Source: CAYVQE01 sp964633205 (GTDB lineage: Bacteria > Myxococcota > B64-G9). Taken from it: a DNA stretch of 39,656 nt. The stretch is taken from contig CAZWFN010000048.1 of assembly GCA_964633205.1 (NCBI GenBank), forward strand, positions 1 to 39,656, read 5' to 3'. Positions 26,401 through 34,491 of the stretch are shown one piece after another. The translations under genes were made by a program, and so were the position numbers. Within the stretch, counting starts at the first letter, position 1. Each line of letters begins with the position of its first letter. The notes beneath the pieces were generated by a model. It did no database searches. It worked only from the letters and a program-made list of their open reading frames with translations, and had not been told where the DNA came from.

Positions 26401-27956
26401 AGCAGCCGCTCGGCCTCGTAGGCCACCTGCCAGGCCGGATCGCGCCGGGCTCTGCGCAGAGCCTCGGCGGCACGGTCGGGGAAGAACAGTGCCAGCCGGC
26501 GCAGCGCGATCATGCGCGCCGGCAGGTCGCCGCTATCCAACAGGCGCCGGTAGCGGCTCGCCGGGTCCTGGGCCACGCCTTCGAGCTCGCGCGCCGCGCG
26601 GTTGCGCTCCTGCCAGCCGCCCTGGCGCACCCGGTCCAGCAACAGCTCGGTGCGCTTTTTGCGGTCGAGCCGCTCCAGCCGCCGCTTGGCATAGGTCGGC
26701 GCCCGGCCGGCCTTTTTCCAGCCCGCCACCTCGATGAGCAGGGCCAGGGCCGCGGGGTGGTCGATGGCGGCGACGGATTCGAATATCTCCTCCCAGCGCA
26801 GCTCGGGACAACCGCCGATGTCCTTATAGGGTCGGATCAGCTCCACGATGCGCCGCGCCAGCGTCAGGGCCGCGTCGTCGTCCTCGGCCAGCCGCAGCAG
26901 AAACGACAGCGCCAGCCCCCGCTGCTCCAGGTCTTCGGCCGCGGCCAGCTCGTCCAGAAAGGCCCGCCCCGCGTCGTCGCCCAGCCGGGCCCGGGCCCAG
27001 GCGATGGCCGCCTGGTTGACCCACAGCGGCGAGGCCGGATAGTCCTTCACCGCGGCGAAGGCGCGGCGCAGCGGCGCGAGCGCCGCTCGGTCGCCCAGCC
27101 GGCCCAGCGACACCGCCGCCCAGTAGCGCCGGTGAAAGTCCAGCTTCTCCACCGCGGCGCTGAGCACCGGTACCGCCCGCCGGTCGCCCAGCAGGCCCAG
27201 CGCCCGGTAGACCTCCGGCACCACCGTGGATTTCTCGACCCCGTAGCGGGCCGCGGCGATCAGCTCGTCGACCAGCGCCGTGCGGCCGCTGCGCCCGGCG
27301 CCCCTGGCGATGGCGCCGTACCAGGGCATGTAGGCCCGGCGTAGCTCGGTCAGCTTCTGCTCCAGGTAGGCGGTGACCTTCTCGCCCGGGGTCACCCCCA
27401 GCGCATACGCCACCCGGTTGATCAGCGGCGTATTGGAATCGCCCTCGCGCCGGTCGAAGGCGATCAGCGCCTCGCCCGCGGCCGGGTGCGCCAGCCGCGC
27501 CAGCATGCGGGCGGCCGCCTCGCGCTCGCGGCGGCCGGCCTCGGGGTCGTTGAGCAAGGCCGCGATGGCGCGCACCACCCGAGCCTGATCCCCGAAACGC
27601 TCCAACTCGGTCACGGCCAGCACGCGCACCCGGCTGCGGGTGCGCGGATCCAGGGTGCCCGGATCGCGCAACCGCTCGAGCAGCAAGGGCACCAGCTTCG
27701 GATGCCGGGTGGCGCAGACCGCCTCGAGCAGATCGTCCACCTCCTCAGGCCCGGCTTGGGCCAGCTTCTCCAGCAAAGGTGCAAAGGCCCCCCGCCCCAA
27801 CCGCTCCACCAGCAGCTGCGGCCGATCGCCATACTGCCGGGCCATGTAGGCGTTCTTGAACGGCTGCGCCGCGGCCGAGCCCACCAGCCCCGAGCCCAAC
27901 CCGAGCACCGCAGCCCACAATAGAATCGTCCAGTTCAGCGAGCCACCAACGCGCAT
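23412..27956 (-). CDS. 1514-residue exported protein: HEAT repeats, propeller, Ig-like, transglutaminase-like and TPR domains
   Basis: A signal peptide at 1-30 ends GSAAAQ. Residues about 45-540 are HEAT-type helical repeats (RVYRALGLLGDRRAVPVL-like units). After a Pro-rich linker at about 535-560, residues about 570-900 are propeller-like repeats of the two-component-regulator type (ALVEDAEGRIWAATQYGLMRY, DLAVDGRGRLLLATSYGILR). About 915-1000 is a Y_Y_Y-like Ig domain (QYRFKVDEGQWTAWSDDN and the GVHRIQVQSRD motif). A further beta domain precedes a transglutaminase-like domain with Cys1220 (TGDCDDLTVLFAS), His1246 (AGHVFMMFD) and Asp1252, a plausible catalytic triad. TPR helices run at about 1370-1490. 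GAGGTG lies close upstream of the ATG. It probably acts in the periplasm or on the cell surface as a peptidase-like or cross-linking scaffold. No substrate is evident. Confidence 0.85.
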   Translation of the reverse strand: MRVGGSLNWTILLWAAVLGLGSGLVGSAAAQPFKNAYMARQYGDRPQLLVERLGRGAFAPLLEKLAQAGPEEVDDLLEAVCATRHPKLVPLLLERLRDPGTLDPRTRSRVRVLAVTELERFGDQARVVRAIAALLNDPEAGRREREAAARMLARLAHPAAGEALIAFDRREGDSNTPLINRVAYALGVTPGEKVTAYLEQKLTELRRAYMPWYGAIARGAGRSGRTALVDELIAAARYGVEKSTVVPEVYRALGLLGDRRAVPVLSAAVEKLDFHRRYWAAVSLGRLGDRAALAPLRRAFAAVKDYPASPLWVNQAAIAWARARLGDDAGRAFLDELAAAEDLEQRGLALSFLLRLAEDDDAALTLARRIVELIRPYKDIGGCPELRWEEIFESVAAIDHPAALALLIEVAGWKKAGRAPTYAKRRLERLDRKKRTELLLDRVRQGGWQERNRAARELEGVAQDPASRYRRLLDSGDLPARMIALRRLALFFPDRAAEALRRARRDPAWQVAYEAERLLAVRRGRPAFPPAGPRPPELPEAQIVSYKLGMQPPDSTNPTRDPRMLSSSRAFLGRWVRALVEDAEGRIWAATQYGLMRYAGMRWQRYGVEQGLCSQQVFDVALRAGRPLAATLDGLAVAQGDGFRCIRSELPLHRLAVAGETVFAGTPQGVVRLRSGRLTALGGADAPTGAIGALAAAPGGVVWAALQPPDSAPDAEQMTPPLYRWQQGRWTAFREPFVHYYGDLRAGQGHARGSVTVRDLAVDGRGRLLLATSYGILRREGRAFRPLSFGRDYWPWYPASAVSVDGRGRVLAGYPSYVDVLEKDRWRRWTYHQAPEAHPAAIMGIPPVALLASAAGEIWLVPQRPFSRPDTPIFSVLRRAVRDEKRLALPPETAVASLRAGALWKQSQGDALERRFLGGEVVRVPANTVAITAVAKDPWDFEPVQYRFKVDEGQWTAWSDDNGMITPEILDEGVHRIQVQSRDASGHVDPSPAEVRFSVYTRDVTVIKIRDGEFQRIFPAQSPRYEKVGLGRVRLENTRDEPVEVDLELKIEDLFEQPATSRVKLAAGESRWVKVRAPFSDAVLTHEGRRQVQAVVEARYSYQQVERSTRRSFPLQLLDANALVWDQPARLAAFINGRDPAVQKLAAGLYRAFAEQRPAQANRAHPLRNYLLAWYTFAALSELGLQYKPDPERPFSSLEAGALDTVQFPSQTLARKTGDCDDLTVLFASVLENLNVATAVLPVAGHVFMMFDSGVRVENRAAFPVDRRKTVERDGRLWVPLETTVLGRAERFEQAWSRGAENFHGKYRPTGEQVLLVRQAWQQYPPATRPAVDAGPAAPALAGLQRAGEKVLTGYGRQVQALAGAERGGGGDPRAALERAAVLVKSGLFEDAADAYRRALEGQDSFAGRYGLGSALAGRGRMLRALVEFQQALELAAGPAEQFRARLAIAQCYKVNGNLNKAQQHLKQALALNPAARHDRRYRALVRYLESAAETKAAAGDETPPHFQSILSGL

Positions 27957-28285
27957 GCATCACCTCGACCAGCGGGCGCAGTCCCGATGAGAGGGACGGA
28001 GAAAACTTCCCCGCTCATCCCCGAGTCTACCCGCGGTGGTCGCTGATTCGCCAGCACCGCCGTCGCGCTTCAGGGCGGCGGCCTCGTGGTCCAGCCCGTC
28101 GTGCTCGGCGATCGTTCGCTCCTCCATTCCACCGGCCCCGCCCGTCCCCCCGATGGATGCCGGCACCCCGTGTTTACCACGGATTCGGGAGAGAGATGAC
28201 TACGTAATAAGCCCGGCCGCCAACGGCGGCCGGGCTCCATCGGGTCCCCCTTGCGGGTCCCGGAGCATCCAGGGTCGGTTCGGCT
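27957..28285. other. Intergenic region upstream of the 1514-residue gene
   Basis: 329 bases hold the terminator of the propeller gene (28211-28235) and the upstream region of the 1514-residue gene. A CCGCGG-centred sequence (CTACCCGCGGTGGTCG) lies at 28028-28043. A 68-codon minus-strand frame (28166-27960) shows no ribosome site or protein-like composition and is left out. Confidence 0.5.
28211..28235 (-). terminator. Intrinsic terminator of the propeller lipoprotein gene
   Basis: Perfect 11-base arms (GCCCGGCCGCC / GGCGGCCGGGC) around a three-base loop, 51 bases past the stop. On the minus strand the stem is followed directly by TTATTA, a short U-rich tract. It is the most convincing terminator in the window. 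Confidence 0.75.
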
Positions 28286-31200
28286 CTAGGGGTCCGGCTG
28301 CAGGTTGTTCTCGTTCAGGTCGAAGCGGTAGATGCCGTAGCGGCCGGCCGGGATGATGAGCGCATCGCCGGCCAGCTCGAGCCGCTGTGGCCAGCCGAGG
28401 GTGGGGAAGTAGGCCTGGGCGTAGGGCTGGGCCGGCTGGTCCAGGTTGACCACCAGCATGCCGCCGGGCACCTCGTACAGGGCGCGGCCGGCGGTGGCCT
28501 CGCGCAGCCAGGCCCAGGAGTCGACCTCGACCTCGCCCAGCAGCTCCAGCTCATCGCTTTCGGCGTCGAGCACGCTCAGGGTCTCGCGCACGTCGTCCCA
28601 GTCCAGGTCGGGATCGTCCTCGATGGCCTGCCAGGACAGCCGGTGCGATACCAGGGCGTGGCCGGCGCCGTCGAGCAGCATGGCGTTGACCTGCCGGTCC
28701 GGGTAGCGCCGCCGCGCCAGCAGGCGGGCCAGCCCGCCCTCGACCGCCAGCTTGTTGATGGCCGACTCGACCGCCTCGTCGCCCCAGAAGAAGTCGCGGG
28801 TGAACACGGTCTCGCCCCCGTCGGCCACCGCGATCAGCTCGCCGGGCACGTTGACGCCGGCGTGCACCACCGGCGCGTCCGGCTCGGCCAGCTCGATGCG
28901 CTTGAAGTAGTAGCGCACGTAGGGCCGCGCGTCGCCGGGCACGTCGTAGGGGATGCGGTAGCTGAGGTAGAAATCGGTGCCGTCGGCCAGCACCCCGGCC
29001 GACTCCTCGCGGCGCGGCATCTCCAGCACCGGCTGCAGCTCGGGCGCATCGGCCTGGCGCAGATCGAGCACGTGTACCTCCAGCCGGCTCCAGGTGCGGG
29101 TCAGCTCGTGGTCGTAGCAGTCGGTCTCGGTGGGGATGTCGTCCGCCGACACCGCCTGGCAGCTCCAGTCGCCCTCCACATCGTCGCCGGCGAGCACGCA
29201 GCGCTCGAGCTGGCCGCGGCACTGCTCGGGACCGCCATCGACCGAGCGGCAGGTGATGGAGCCGGTGTAGACGACGCAGCTCTCGCCGGTCTGCTCGTCG
29301 TCCCGGCAGTCCTCCTGCTCCACCGGCCAGGTGTGGCAGACGCGCTCGTTGCCCACCACCTCGGACTCCCAGTGGTGTGCGGGGAAGACCAGCGCCTGGC
29401 CCACCGGGTAGGCCCAGTCGGCGCCGTAGCCGTAGTAGGTGCGGCCGCAGCCCAGGCAGTCCTCGGCCGGGCCGTGGCCGTACCAGCCGCCGTAGTAGGG
29501 CATGAGCTGGTCGCTGGTCAGCTGGCCGGCCGTGCGCGGCGCGGTCGGATCGGACAGGTCGATGACCTGGATGTCGGTGCGGTAGCTGGTCTCGTCGTCG
29601 CCATCGTCGATCCAGCGCATGCTGACCGCCACCGCCAGCGAGCCCACCTGGTAGACCTGGGCGGCCGAGTCGAGCTCGACCGTGGCCAGCGGCTCGGCGG
29701 TGTCCAGATCGCCGTCCAGCGTCACGATCTGCAGCTCGTTGGGCGGCAGCTCGGCGTCGCCGCCCCACCACCAGTAGTAATCGCGGCTGTACTTCAGCCG
29801 GGCGCCGTAGTCGCCGTAGACCAGTAAGTCGGTGTAGTTGGGCGCCAGCTCGACCTTGCCCAGCTCCTCGGGCTGATCCGGGTCGCTGGAGTCGAACAGG
29901 CTCAGCGCGGCCTCGCTCAGGTTGGCGGTCAGCTGCTCGGCCGGCTGGAAGGAGCGGCGCACCCAGGTGCCGTGCTCCATCACCCCGCGGCGGGTCAGGC
30001 TGTCGGCCGAGAAGGTGAAGATCTGCACCCCGGCCACATAGGTCTGGCGCGCCTCGTCGTAGCCGGAGAAGGGCAGCAGCACCAGGCCGGTCTCCAGCGA
30101 TCCGGCCGGCCCTTCCACCGCCACCGCATCCTCGAGCACGCTGAAGGCGCGATCGTCTTGGCTGGCCTCGCTCCAGGAATGGCCGGCGTCCACCGCAGCC
30201 CGGTCCACGAAGGGCTCGGGGTTGTCCAGCTCGGTGATGTCGTACAGGCTGACCGCCATGGTCCAGCCCTGCTCGTCGTCGACCCCGATGCCGATCAACC
30301 GGGTCTCGTCGAGCACCGGCCGGAAGAAGTCGTTCCAGCCCGAGATCACGTACTCGGCCCGCTGCTCGGCCCGGCCGGCGTCGTCGATGGAGAAGGCGTG
30401 GAAGGGATCGACCCGGCGGTAGGTGACGAAGAAGGCCTTGTTTCTCAGGAACAAGGTGGCGTAGAGATCCTCGCCCGCGGCGAAGGTCTCGTGGTCGACC
30501 GGCTGCGGCTGCTGGATGTCGGAGACGTCCCAGGTCTGCAGGTGGTTGCTGCGGGTGCCGCTGAAGCTGGCGCCCGAGACCACCCGCAGCACGCCGCGGT
30601 ACAGGTCCATGTTGCTCTTGTGCCCCACCTGCCCGGAGCAGGCCACCGCGGCGCCCTCGATCATGAAGCCGTCCGCATCCGAGATGTCGATCAGCGACAC
30701 GGTGGAGAAGGCCTCGCCGGCGCTGTAGTCCATGCGGGCCACCAGCAGCGCCTGGGGCGTGGCCTGGATGTCGGCCACGTAGCCGCCGAGGTCGATGCTG
30801 GAGCGCTCGATGATGCGGCCGTCGGCGCGCACGGCAAAGGAGCGCACCCGGGTGTGCTGGCCGTCGGACCAGTCGTTGGCGGCCACGAACAGGGCCTGCT
30901 TGCCGCCGCCGCGGGTCAGCCGCGAGGTGCGGATCCAGCCCGGCACCCGGGCCGAGTCGACCAGCTGCGGCCGGCCGGGGTCGGCGATGTCGAAGGTGGC
31001 CACCAGGCCGCCGTTGTAGGCCTCGACCTGCACGTCGTCGCGCCGGCCCCAGTAGCCCTGGTAGTTGTTCAGCAGCACCAGCGCCTGGTTGCCGACCACG
31101 TACATCTCCACCGGGTGGCCGGAGATGGCGGCCCGGCCCAGGATGCGCGGCGCGGTTGGATCGCCGAAGTCGATCACCTGCACGCCGCGGTAGGCGTTGA

Positions 31201-31492
31201 GGTTGAGGATCAGGTTGTCGCCCAGCACGCGGTAGATGTCGCCCTCCTCGACCGTGCGCTGATCGTCGCCCGACTCGGCGTCGCCGTAGTCGCCGTCCTC
31301 GGACGGGCGCCCGGACAGCGCATCTTCGCCCTGCTGGCCGTCCGCCGACACGAAGGCCGTATCACCGGGTTGGGGGTTGGGATCGGGACCCGGGCCCCGG
31401 TCGCTGCAGCCGACCGTCCACAACAGAACCGCCAGCAATCCCACCGGGGCCAGCGCCCGACTCAGCGTCATCGCGTTCATCGTCCGTCTCAT
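28286..31492 (-). CDS. Large secreted beta-propeller lipoprotein
   Basis: 1068 residues from ATG 31492, which has GGGAGG 4-5 bases upstream; the longer in-frame version lacks a ribosome site. The leader ends LLWTVGC, a lipobox, followed by an acidic linker. From about residue 75 the protein is built of repeated blades, each with a VIDF/VIDLSDPTAPR-type strand and a 'value then comparison' pattern (GVQVIDFGDPTAPRILG, DIQVIDLSDPTAPRTAG). This matches LVIVD-like and secreted beta-propeller families (PF09826 type). Residues about 680-815 are an insertion with many Cys (DCLGCGRTYYGYG, EQTGESCVVYTGSITC). Such proteins are thought to be surface-bound binding platforms; the ligand is unknown. It is monocistronic, with its own upstream promoter candidate and downstream terminator. 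Confidence 0.88.
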   Translation of the reverse strand: MRRTMNAMTLSRALAPVGLLAVLLWTVGCSDRGPGPDPNPQPGDTAFVSADGQQGEDALSGRPSEDGDYGDAESGDDQRTVEEGDIYRVLGDNLILNLNAYRGVQVIDFGDPTAPRILGRAAISGHPVEMYVVGNQALVLLNNYQGYWGRRDDVQVEAYNGGLVATFDIADPGRPQLVDSARVPGWIRTSRLTRGGGKQALFVAANDWSDGQHTRVRSFAVRADGRIIERSSIDLGGYVADIQATPQALLVARMDYSAGEAFSTVSLIDISDADGFMIEGAAVACSGQVGHKSNMDLYRGVLRVVSGASFSGTRSNHLQTWDVSDIQQPQPVDHETFAAGEDLYATLFLRNKAFFVTYRRVDPFHAFSIDDAGRAEQRAEYVISGWNDFFRPVLDETRLIGIGVDDEQGWTMAVSLYDITELDNPEPFVDRAAVDAGHSWSEASQDDRAFSVLEDAVAVEGPAGSLETGLVLLPFSGYDEARQTYVAGVQIFTFSADSLTRRGVMEHGTWVRRSFQPAEQLTANLSEAALSLFDSSDPDQPEELGKVELAPNYTDLLVYGDYGARLKYSRDYYWWWGGDAELPPNELQIVTLDGDLDTAEPLATVELDSAAQVYQVGSLAVAVSMRWIDDGDDETSYRTDIQVIDLSDPTAPRTAGQLTSDQLMPYYGGWYGHGPAEDCLGCGRTYYGYGADWAYPVGQALVFPAHHWESEVVGNERVCHTWPVEQEDCRDDEQTGESCVVYTGSITCRSVDGGPEQCRGQLERCVLAGDDVEGDWSCQAVSADDIPTETDCYDHELTRTWSRLEVHVLDLRQADAPELQPVLEMPRREESAGVLADGTDFYLSYRIPYDVPGDARPYVRYYFKRIELAEPDAPVVHAGVNVPGELIAVADGGETVFTRDFFWGDEAVESAINKLAVEGGLARLLARRRYPDRQVNAMLLDGAGHALVSHRLSWQAIEDDPDLDWDDVRETLSVLDAESDELELLGEVEVDSWAWLREATAGRALYEVPGGMLVVNLDQPAQPYAQAYFPTLGWPQRLELAGDALIIPAGRYGIYRFDLNENNLQPDP

Positions 31493-31599
31493 CGTTCCTC
31501 CCAGGGTAGCCATCCAAGTGTCCTTTCGCGCTGTCCGTGCGGGTCGGTCCCGCCGGGCCATCCCGTTGTTTCCGCAATTTCGGTGCCAAGCGGCAGGAG

Positions 31600-31627
31600 A
31601 ATATGGGTCTTTAGCGATTTCAATCAA
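31600..31627 (-). promoter_or_regulatory. Candidate promoter of the propeller lipoprotein gene
   Basis: On the minus strand TTGATT (31627-31622) and CATATT (31605-31600) are 16 bases apart, each matching four of six sigma-70 consensus positions, in a marked A+T-rich island about 110 bases before the ATG. Confidence 0.4.
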
Positions 31628-31766
31628 TTAGAATGCCGAGCAGCAGCGGCCGGCCCGGGCCCGATTTCGGTTTTGGCGCATTGCGGACCACGGCATCTCA
31701 GGAATCTGACAGGCGAGCGCCGGCGAGCGGCTTGCCAGCCGACCGCACTTGCGCTATGGCGGATGT

Positions 31767-33143
31767 ATGACCGAGCAACACCTCGAGCTCGACGCGGTGG
31801 TGGTCGGCGGCGGCACGGCCGGCGCGGCCGCCGCGCTGGGGCTGGCCCGGGCGGGTCGCTCGGTGGCGCTGTGCGAGCGCAAGTCGCTGGACGGCGCCGG
31901 CGCCCACTGGATCAACGGGGTGCCGCCGTGGATGTTCGCCGCGGCCGGCATCGAGCCGCCGGCCGGGGCCGAGCTGCGCCACCGCGGCGGCCGGCTGCAC
32001 CTGATCGGAGCGGGCGGCCAGGCCCGGGTGACGGTCGATGAGGTCCCGCTGCTGGACGTGGACATGGGACGGCTCAACCGCCGGCTGCACCGGCAGTGCC
32101 GCCGGGCCGGGGTCCACTGCCTGGAGCGGGTGCGCCTGGGCGAGGTCGAGCTGGACGGCGAACGGCCGCGCAGCCTGCGGCTGACCGGCGAGCAGGGCCG
32201 GGTCTGGCAGCTCAGCGCCCGCCTGTTCGTCGACGCCAGCGGCCAGGCCGGCGCCCTGCGCAGCCGGCTGGGGCCGCTGGCCGCCCAGTGGCCGCCGGTG
32301 CCGGACGAGCACAGCTGCAGCGCCGCCCAGCAGGTGCGGGCGGTGGCCGACCGGGCCGGGCTGGAGGCCTTCTGCCAGCGGTGCGGCATCGCCCCCGGCG
32401 AGACGGCCTCGTTCGCCGGGGTGGAGGGCGGCTGGTCCATCTTCCAGGTGCGGCCGGCGGCCGACAGCGCCACGGTCGACCTGCTGGCCGGCTGCATCGC
32501 CGAGCCGGGACGGCCCAGCGGCCAGCAGATGATCGAGCGCTGGCTGGCCGACGAGGCCTGGGTGGGCGGCATCGAGTCGGCCGGCGCCGGACGCATCCCG
32601 CTCAGGCGGCCCTACGACCGGCTGGCCGCGCCCGGGCTGGCGCTGACGGGCGAGGCCGGCTGCCTGGTGTTCGGGCTGCACGGCAGCGGCACCGGGGCCG
32701 CGCTGGTGGCCGGGCGCCTGCTGGCCGAGGCGGTCGGCGCGGCCGCCGACCCCGGCGCGGCCGAGACCACCTGGGCCTACGCCCTGGCCGTGCAGCGCCG
32801 CTTGGGCGCGGTGTGCGCCGCCTACGACTGCCTGCGCCGCGCGCTGCAGCGGCTGGACGGCGAGCAGATCGAGCAGTTGCTGGCCGCCGGCCTGCTGCAG
32901 CCCGGCCTGGTCGCTGCCGGGCTGGAGCAACGGCCGCCGTCTGCCACCCGGCTCGATCCGCTGCGGCTGCCGGCCGCGCTGCTCGGGGCGCCGGCGCTGG
33001 CCACCCGGCTGGCCCCGGCCTTCGCTCGCTTCGGCGCGCTGCTGGCCGCCTACCGGGCCTACCCGGCCCGGCCCGACCCGGCCGGGCTGCACCGCTGGTC
33101 GCGCCTTACCGCCCGGCTGGGCGACCAGAGCGCCGATCTCTGA
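31767..33143 (+). CDS. FAD-dependent oxidoreductase (geranylgeranyl-reductase/halogenase-like)
   Basis: 458 residues from ATG 31767; two upstream in-frame codons could also start, and none has a good ribosome site. The Rossmann FAD motif is complete (VVVGGGTAGAAAALGLARAG, residues 11-30), and the second strand ends in Glu37. LFVDASGQAG fits the middle FAD segment and LALTGEAGCLVFGLHGSGTG the second FAD-binding motif. The C-terminal part is Leu/Ala-rich helix. The fold belongs with geranylgeranyl reductases, flavin halogenases and related monooxygenases; the halogenase WxWxIP signature is not seen. The substrate is unknown. It is cytoplasmic, on the same strand as the phosphate cluster but separated by a Pho-box-like promoter, so probably independent. 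Confidence 0.88.
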   Translation: MTEQHLELDAVVVGGGTAGAAAALGLARAGRSVALCERKSLDGAGAHWINGVPPWMFAAAGIEPPAGAELRHRGGRLHLIGAGGQARVTVDEVPLLDVDMGRLNRRLHRQCRRAGVHCLERVRLGEVELDGERPRSLRLTGEQGRVWQLSARLFVDASGQAGALRSRLGPLAAQWPPVPDEHSCSAAQQVRAVADRAGLEAFCQRCGIAPGETASFAGVEGGWSIFQVRPAADSATVDLLAGCIAEPGRPSGQQMIERWLADEAWVGGIESAGAGRIPLRRPYDRLAAPGLALTGEAGCLVFGLHGSGTGAALVAGRLLAEAVGAAADPGAAETTWAYALAVQRRLGAVCAAYDCLRRALQRLDGEQIEQLLAAGLLQPGLVAAGLEQRPPSATRLDPLRLPAALLGAPALATRLAPAFARFGALLAAYRAYPARPDPAGLHRWSRLTARLGDQSADL

Positions 33144-33185
33144 GCCGCACCGCCCGTCCCCCTGAGCGCGGCGGCCGCCCGCCGG

Positions 33186-33236
33186 TGACAGCCGGGTGAC
33201 GAGGGTGACAGCACGGTCACGTAATCGAAATATTAT
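33186..33236 (+). promoter_or_regulatory. Pho-box-like repeat array and -10 element before the phosphate symporter gene
   Basis: TGACAG (33186), TGACGA (33197) and TGACAG (33206) followed by TCAC (33217) give steps of 11, 9 and 11 bases. This is close to the 11-base periodicity of PhoB boxes, with the TGACAG half-site being the complement of consensus CTGTCA. The array ends ten bases before TATTAT (33231-33236), the spacing usual for PhoB-activated promoters. The leader would be about 50 bases. The half-sites are reversed relative to the usual E. coli arrangement, which lowers confidence. Confidence 0.5.
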
Positions 33237-33293
33237 CATGAAACCAACGGGTTGTACCTTGATCCAAGCCGTCCTCGGCAGCATCCTACCCCC

Positions 33294-34406
33294 ATGGACG
33301 AAACCTCGACACCCCGTAGAGCAAAGCTGCGGGCCGGGCTGCGTTTCGCCGCTCTGGTCTACCTGTTCTTCGTCTGCATCGAGCTGCTCGGTGGCTCGTT
33401 CACGCTGTTCGGCGCCGGGGTGGCCGAGACCCTGCTGGCGGTGACCAACAACCCGCTGCTGGGCTTGCTGATCGGTCTGCTGGCCACCAGCCTGATGCAG
33501 AGCTCGTCGACCACCACCTCGCTCATCGTGGGCATGGTCGCCTCGGGCGCATTGACCATCGACAACGCCATCCCCATGGTGATGGGCGCCAACGTGGGCA
33601 CCACCATCACCAACACCATCGTCTCGCTGGGCCATCTACGCCAGCGCGAAGAGTTCCAGCGGGCCTTCGCCGGCGCCACCGTCCACGACTGCTTCAACCT
33701 GCTGGCGGTGGCGGTGCTGCTGCCGATGGAGCTGATCTTCCAACCCATCGAGCGGCTGGCCACCTGGCTGTCCGGTCTGCTGGTCGGGGTGGGCGGGGCC
33801 CACTTCCACAGCCCGCTCAAGGCCATCGTCGATCCCCTGGTGCTGCTGCTGCGCGACGGCGGCCTGTGGCTGCTGGGCAGCCGGCCGCTGGTGGGCGGGT
33901 TGATGGCCTCAGTGGCCGTCGCCCTGCTGGTCTTCGCCCTGTCGCGCATGGTCGGAATCATGCGCGGCGTGCTGGCCGGCCGGATCAAGAGCACGGTCGA
34001 GCACCATCTGTTCTCCCACTGGAGCCGCTCGCTGCTGCTCGGCTTCGGGCTGACCGCCCTGGTGCAGTCGAGTTCGGTGACCACCAGCCTGGCCGTACCC
34101 ATGATCGGCGCCGGCGTTCTCGATCTGCGCCAGGTGTTTCCCTACATGGTGGGGGCCAACCTGGGCACCACCGTCACCGCCCTGATGGCTTCGCTGGTCA
34201 CCGGCAGCCCGGCGGCGGTGACCGTCGCTCTGTGCCACCTGGTGTTCAACCTGATGGCCGGCGCGCTGTTTCTGCCGCTCAAGGTGGTGCCCATCCGCCT
34301 GGCACAGTGGCTCGGCGGTGCCAGCGCCCAGCGCCGCTGGCTGGCGCCGGCCTACGTGTTGTTGATCTTTTTCGCCCTGCCGGGGTTGTTGATGTGGGTC
34401 TTCTGA
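33294..34406 (+). CDS. nptA: Na+/phosphate symporter (NptA / SLC34 family)
   Basis: 370 residues from ATG 33294; no clear ribosome site, and the upstream in-frame TTG gives non-coding-looking residues. It is an inner-membrane protein with many transmembrane helices. The two QSSS motifs that define the family are both present, at 69-72 (LMQSSSTTTSLIVGMV) and 258-261 (LVQSSSVTTSLAVPM), each followed by a GANxGTT segment (VMGANVGTTITN, MVGANLGTTVTA). These are the inverted-repeat halves that bind Na+ and phosphate. No PhoU-like domain is fused at the C-terminus; a separate phoU lies 2.6 kb downstream. It is the first gene of the phosphate cluster, with a Pho-box-like site upstream, so expression under phosphate limitation is expected. 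Confidence 0.93.
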   Translation: MDETSTPRRAKLRAGLRFAALVYLFFVCIELLGGSFTLFGAGVAETLLAVTNNPLLGLLIGLLATSLMQSSSTTTSLIVGMVASGALTIDNAIPMVMGANVGTTITNTIVSLGHLRQREEFQRAFAGATVHDCFNLLAVAVLLPMELIFQPIERLATWLSGLLVGVGGAHFHSPLKAIVDPLVLLLRDGGLWLLGSRPLVGGLMASVAVALLVFALSRMVGIMRGVLAGRIKSTVEHHLFSHWSRSLLLGFGLTALVQSSSVTTSLAVPMIGAGVLDLRQVFPYMVGANLGTTVTALMASLVTGSPAAVTVALCHLVFNLMAGALFLPLKVVPIRLAQWLGGASAQRRWLAPAYVLLIFFALPGLLMWVF

Positions 34407-34491
34407 ACCGCGGCCGGCCGGGAGCGATTGTCCATCCATCGAACCTGTGGCAAGCTGAGGCGGTACGGCGGCCAGCCGCGAAGGGGAGCCG

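Noticed and set aside
23439..27344. 1301-codon plus-strand open frame opposite the five-domain gene
   Set aside because: Low-complexity Gly/Ala/Gln/His composition, no ribosome site and no recognisable motif; the opposite strand has a signal peptide and clear domains.
27960..28166. 68-codon minus-strand open frame before the 1514-residue gene
   Set aside because: No ribosome site, no protein-like pattern, and it occupies the expected promoter region.
33252..33293. Upstream TTG start for the phosphate symporter
   Set aside because: The added 14 residues are non-hydrophobic, have no ribosome site, and lie in the predicted leader just after the -10 element.
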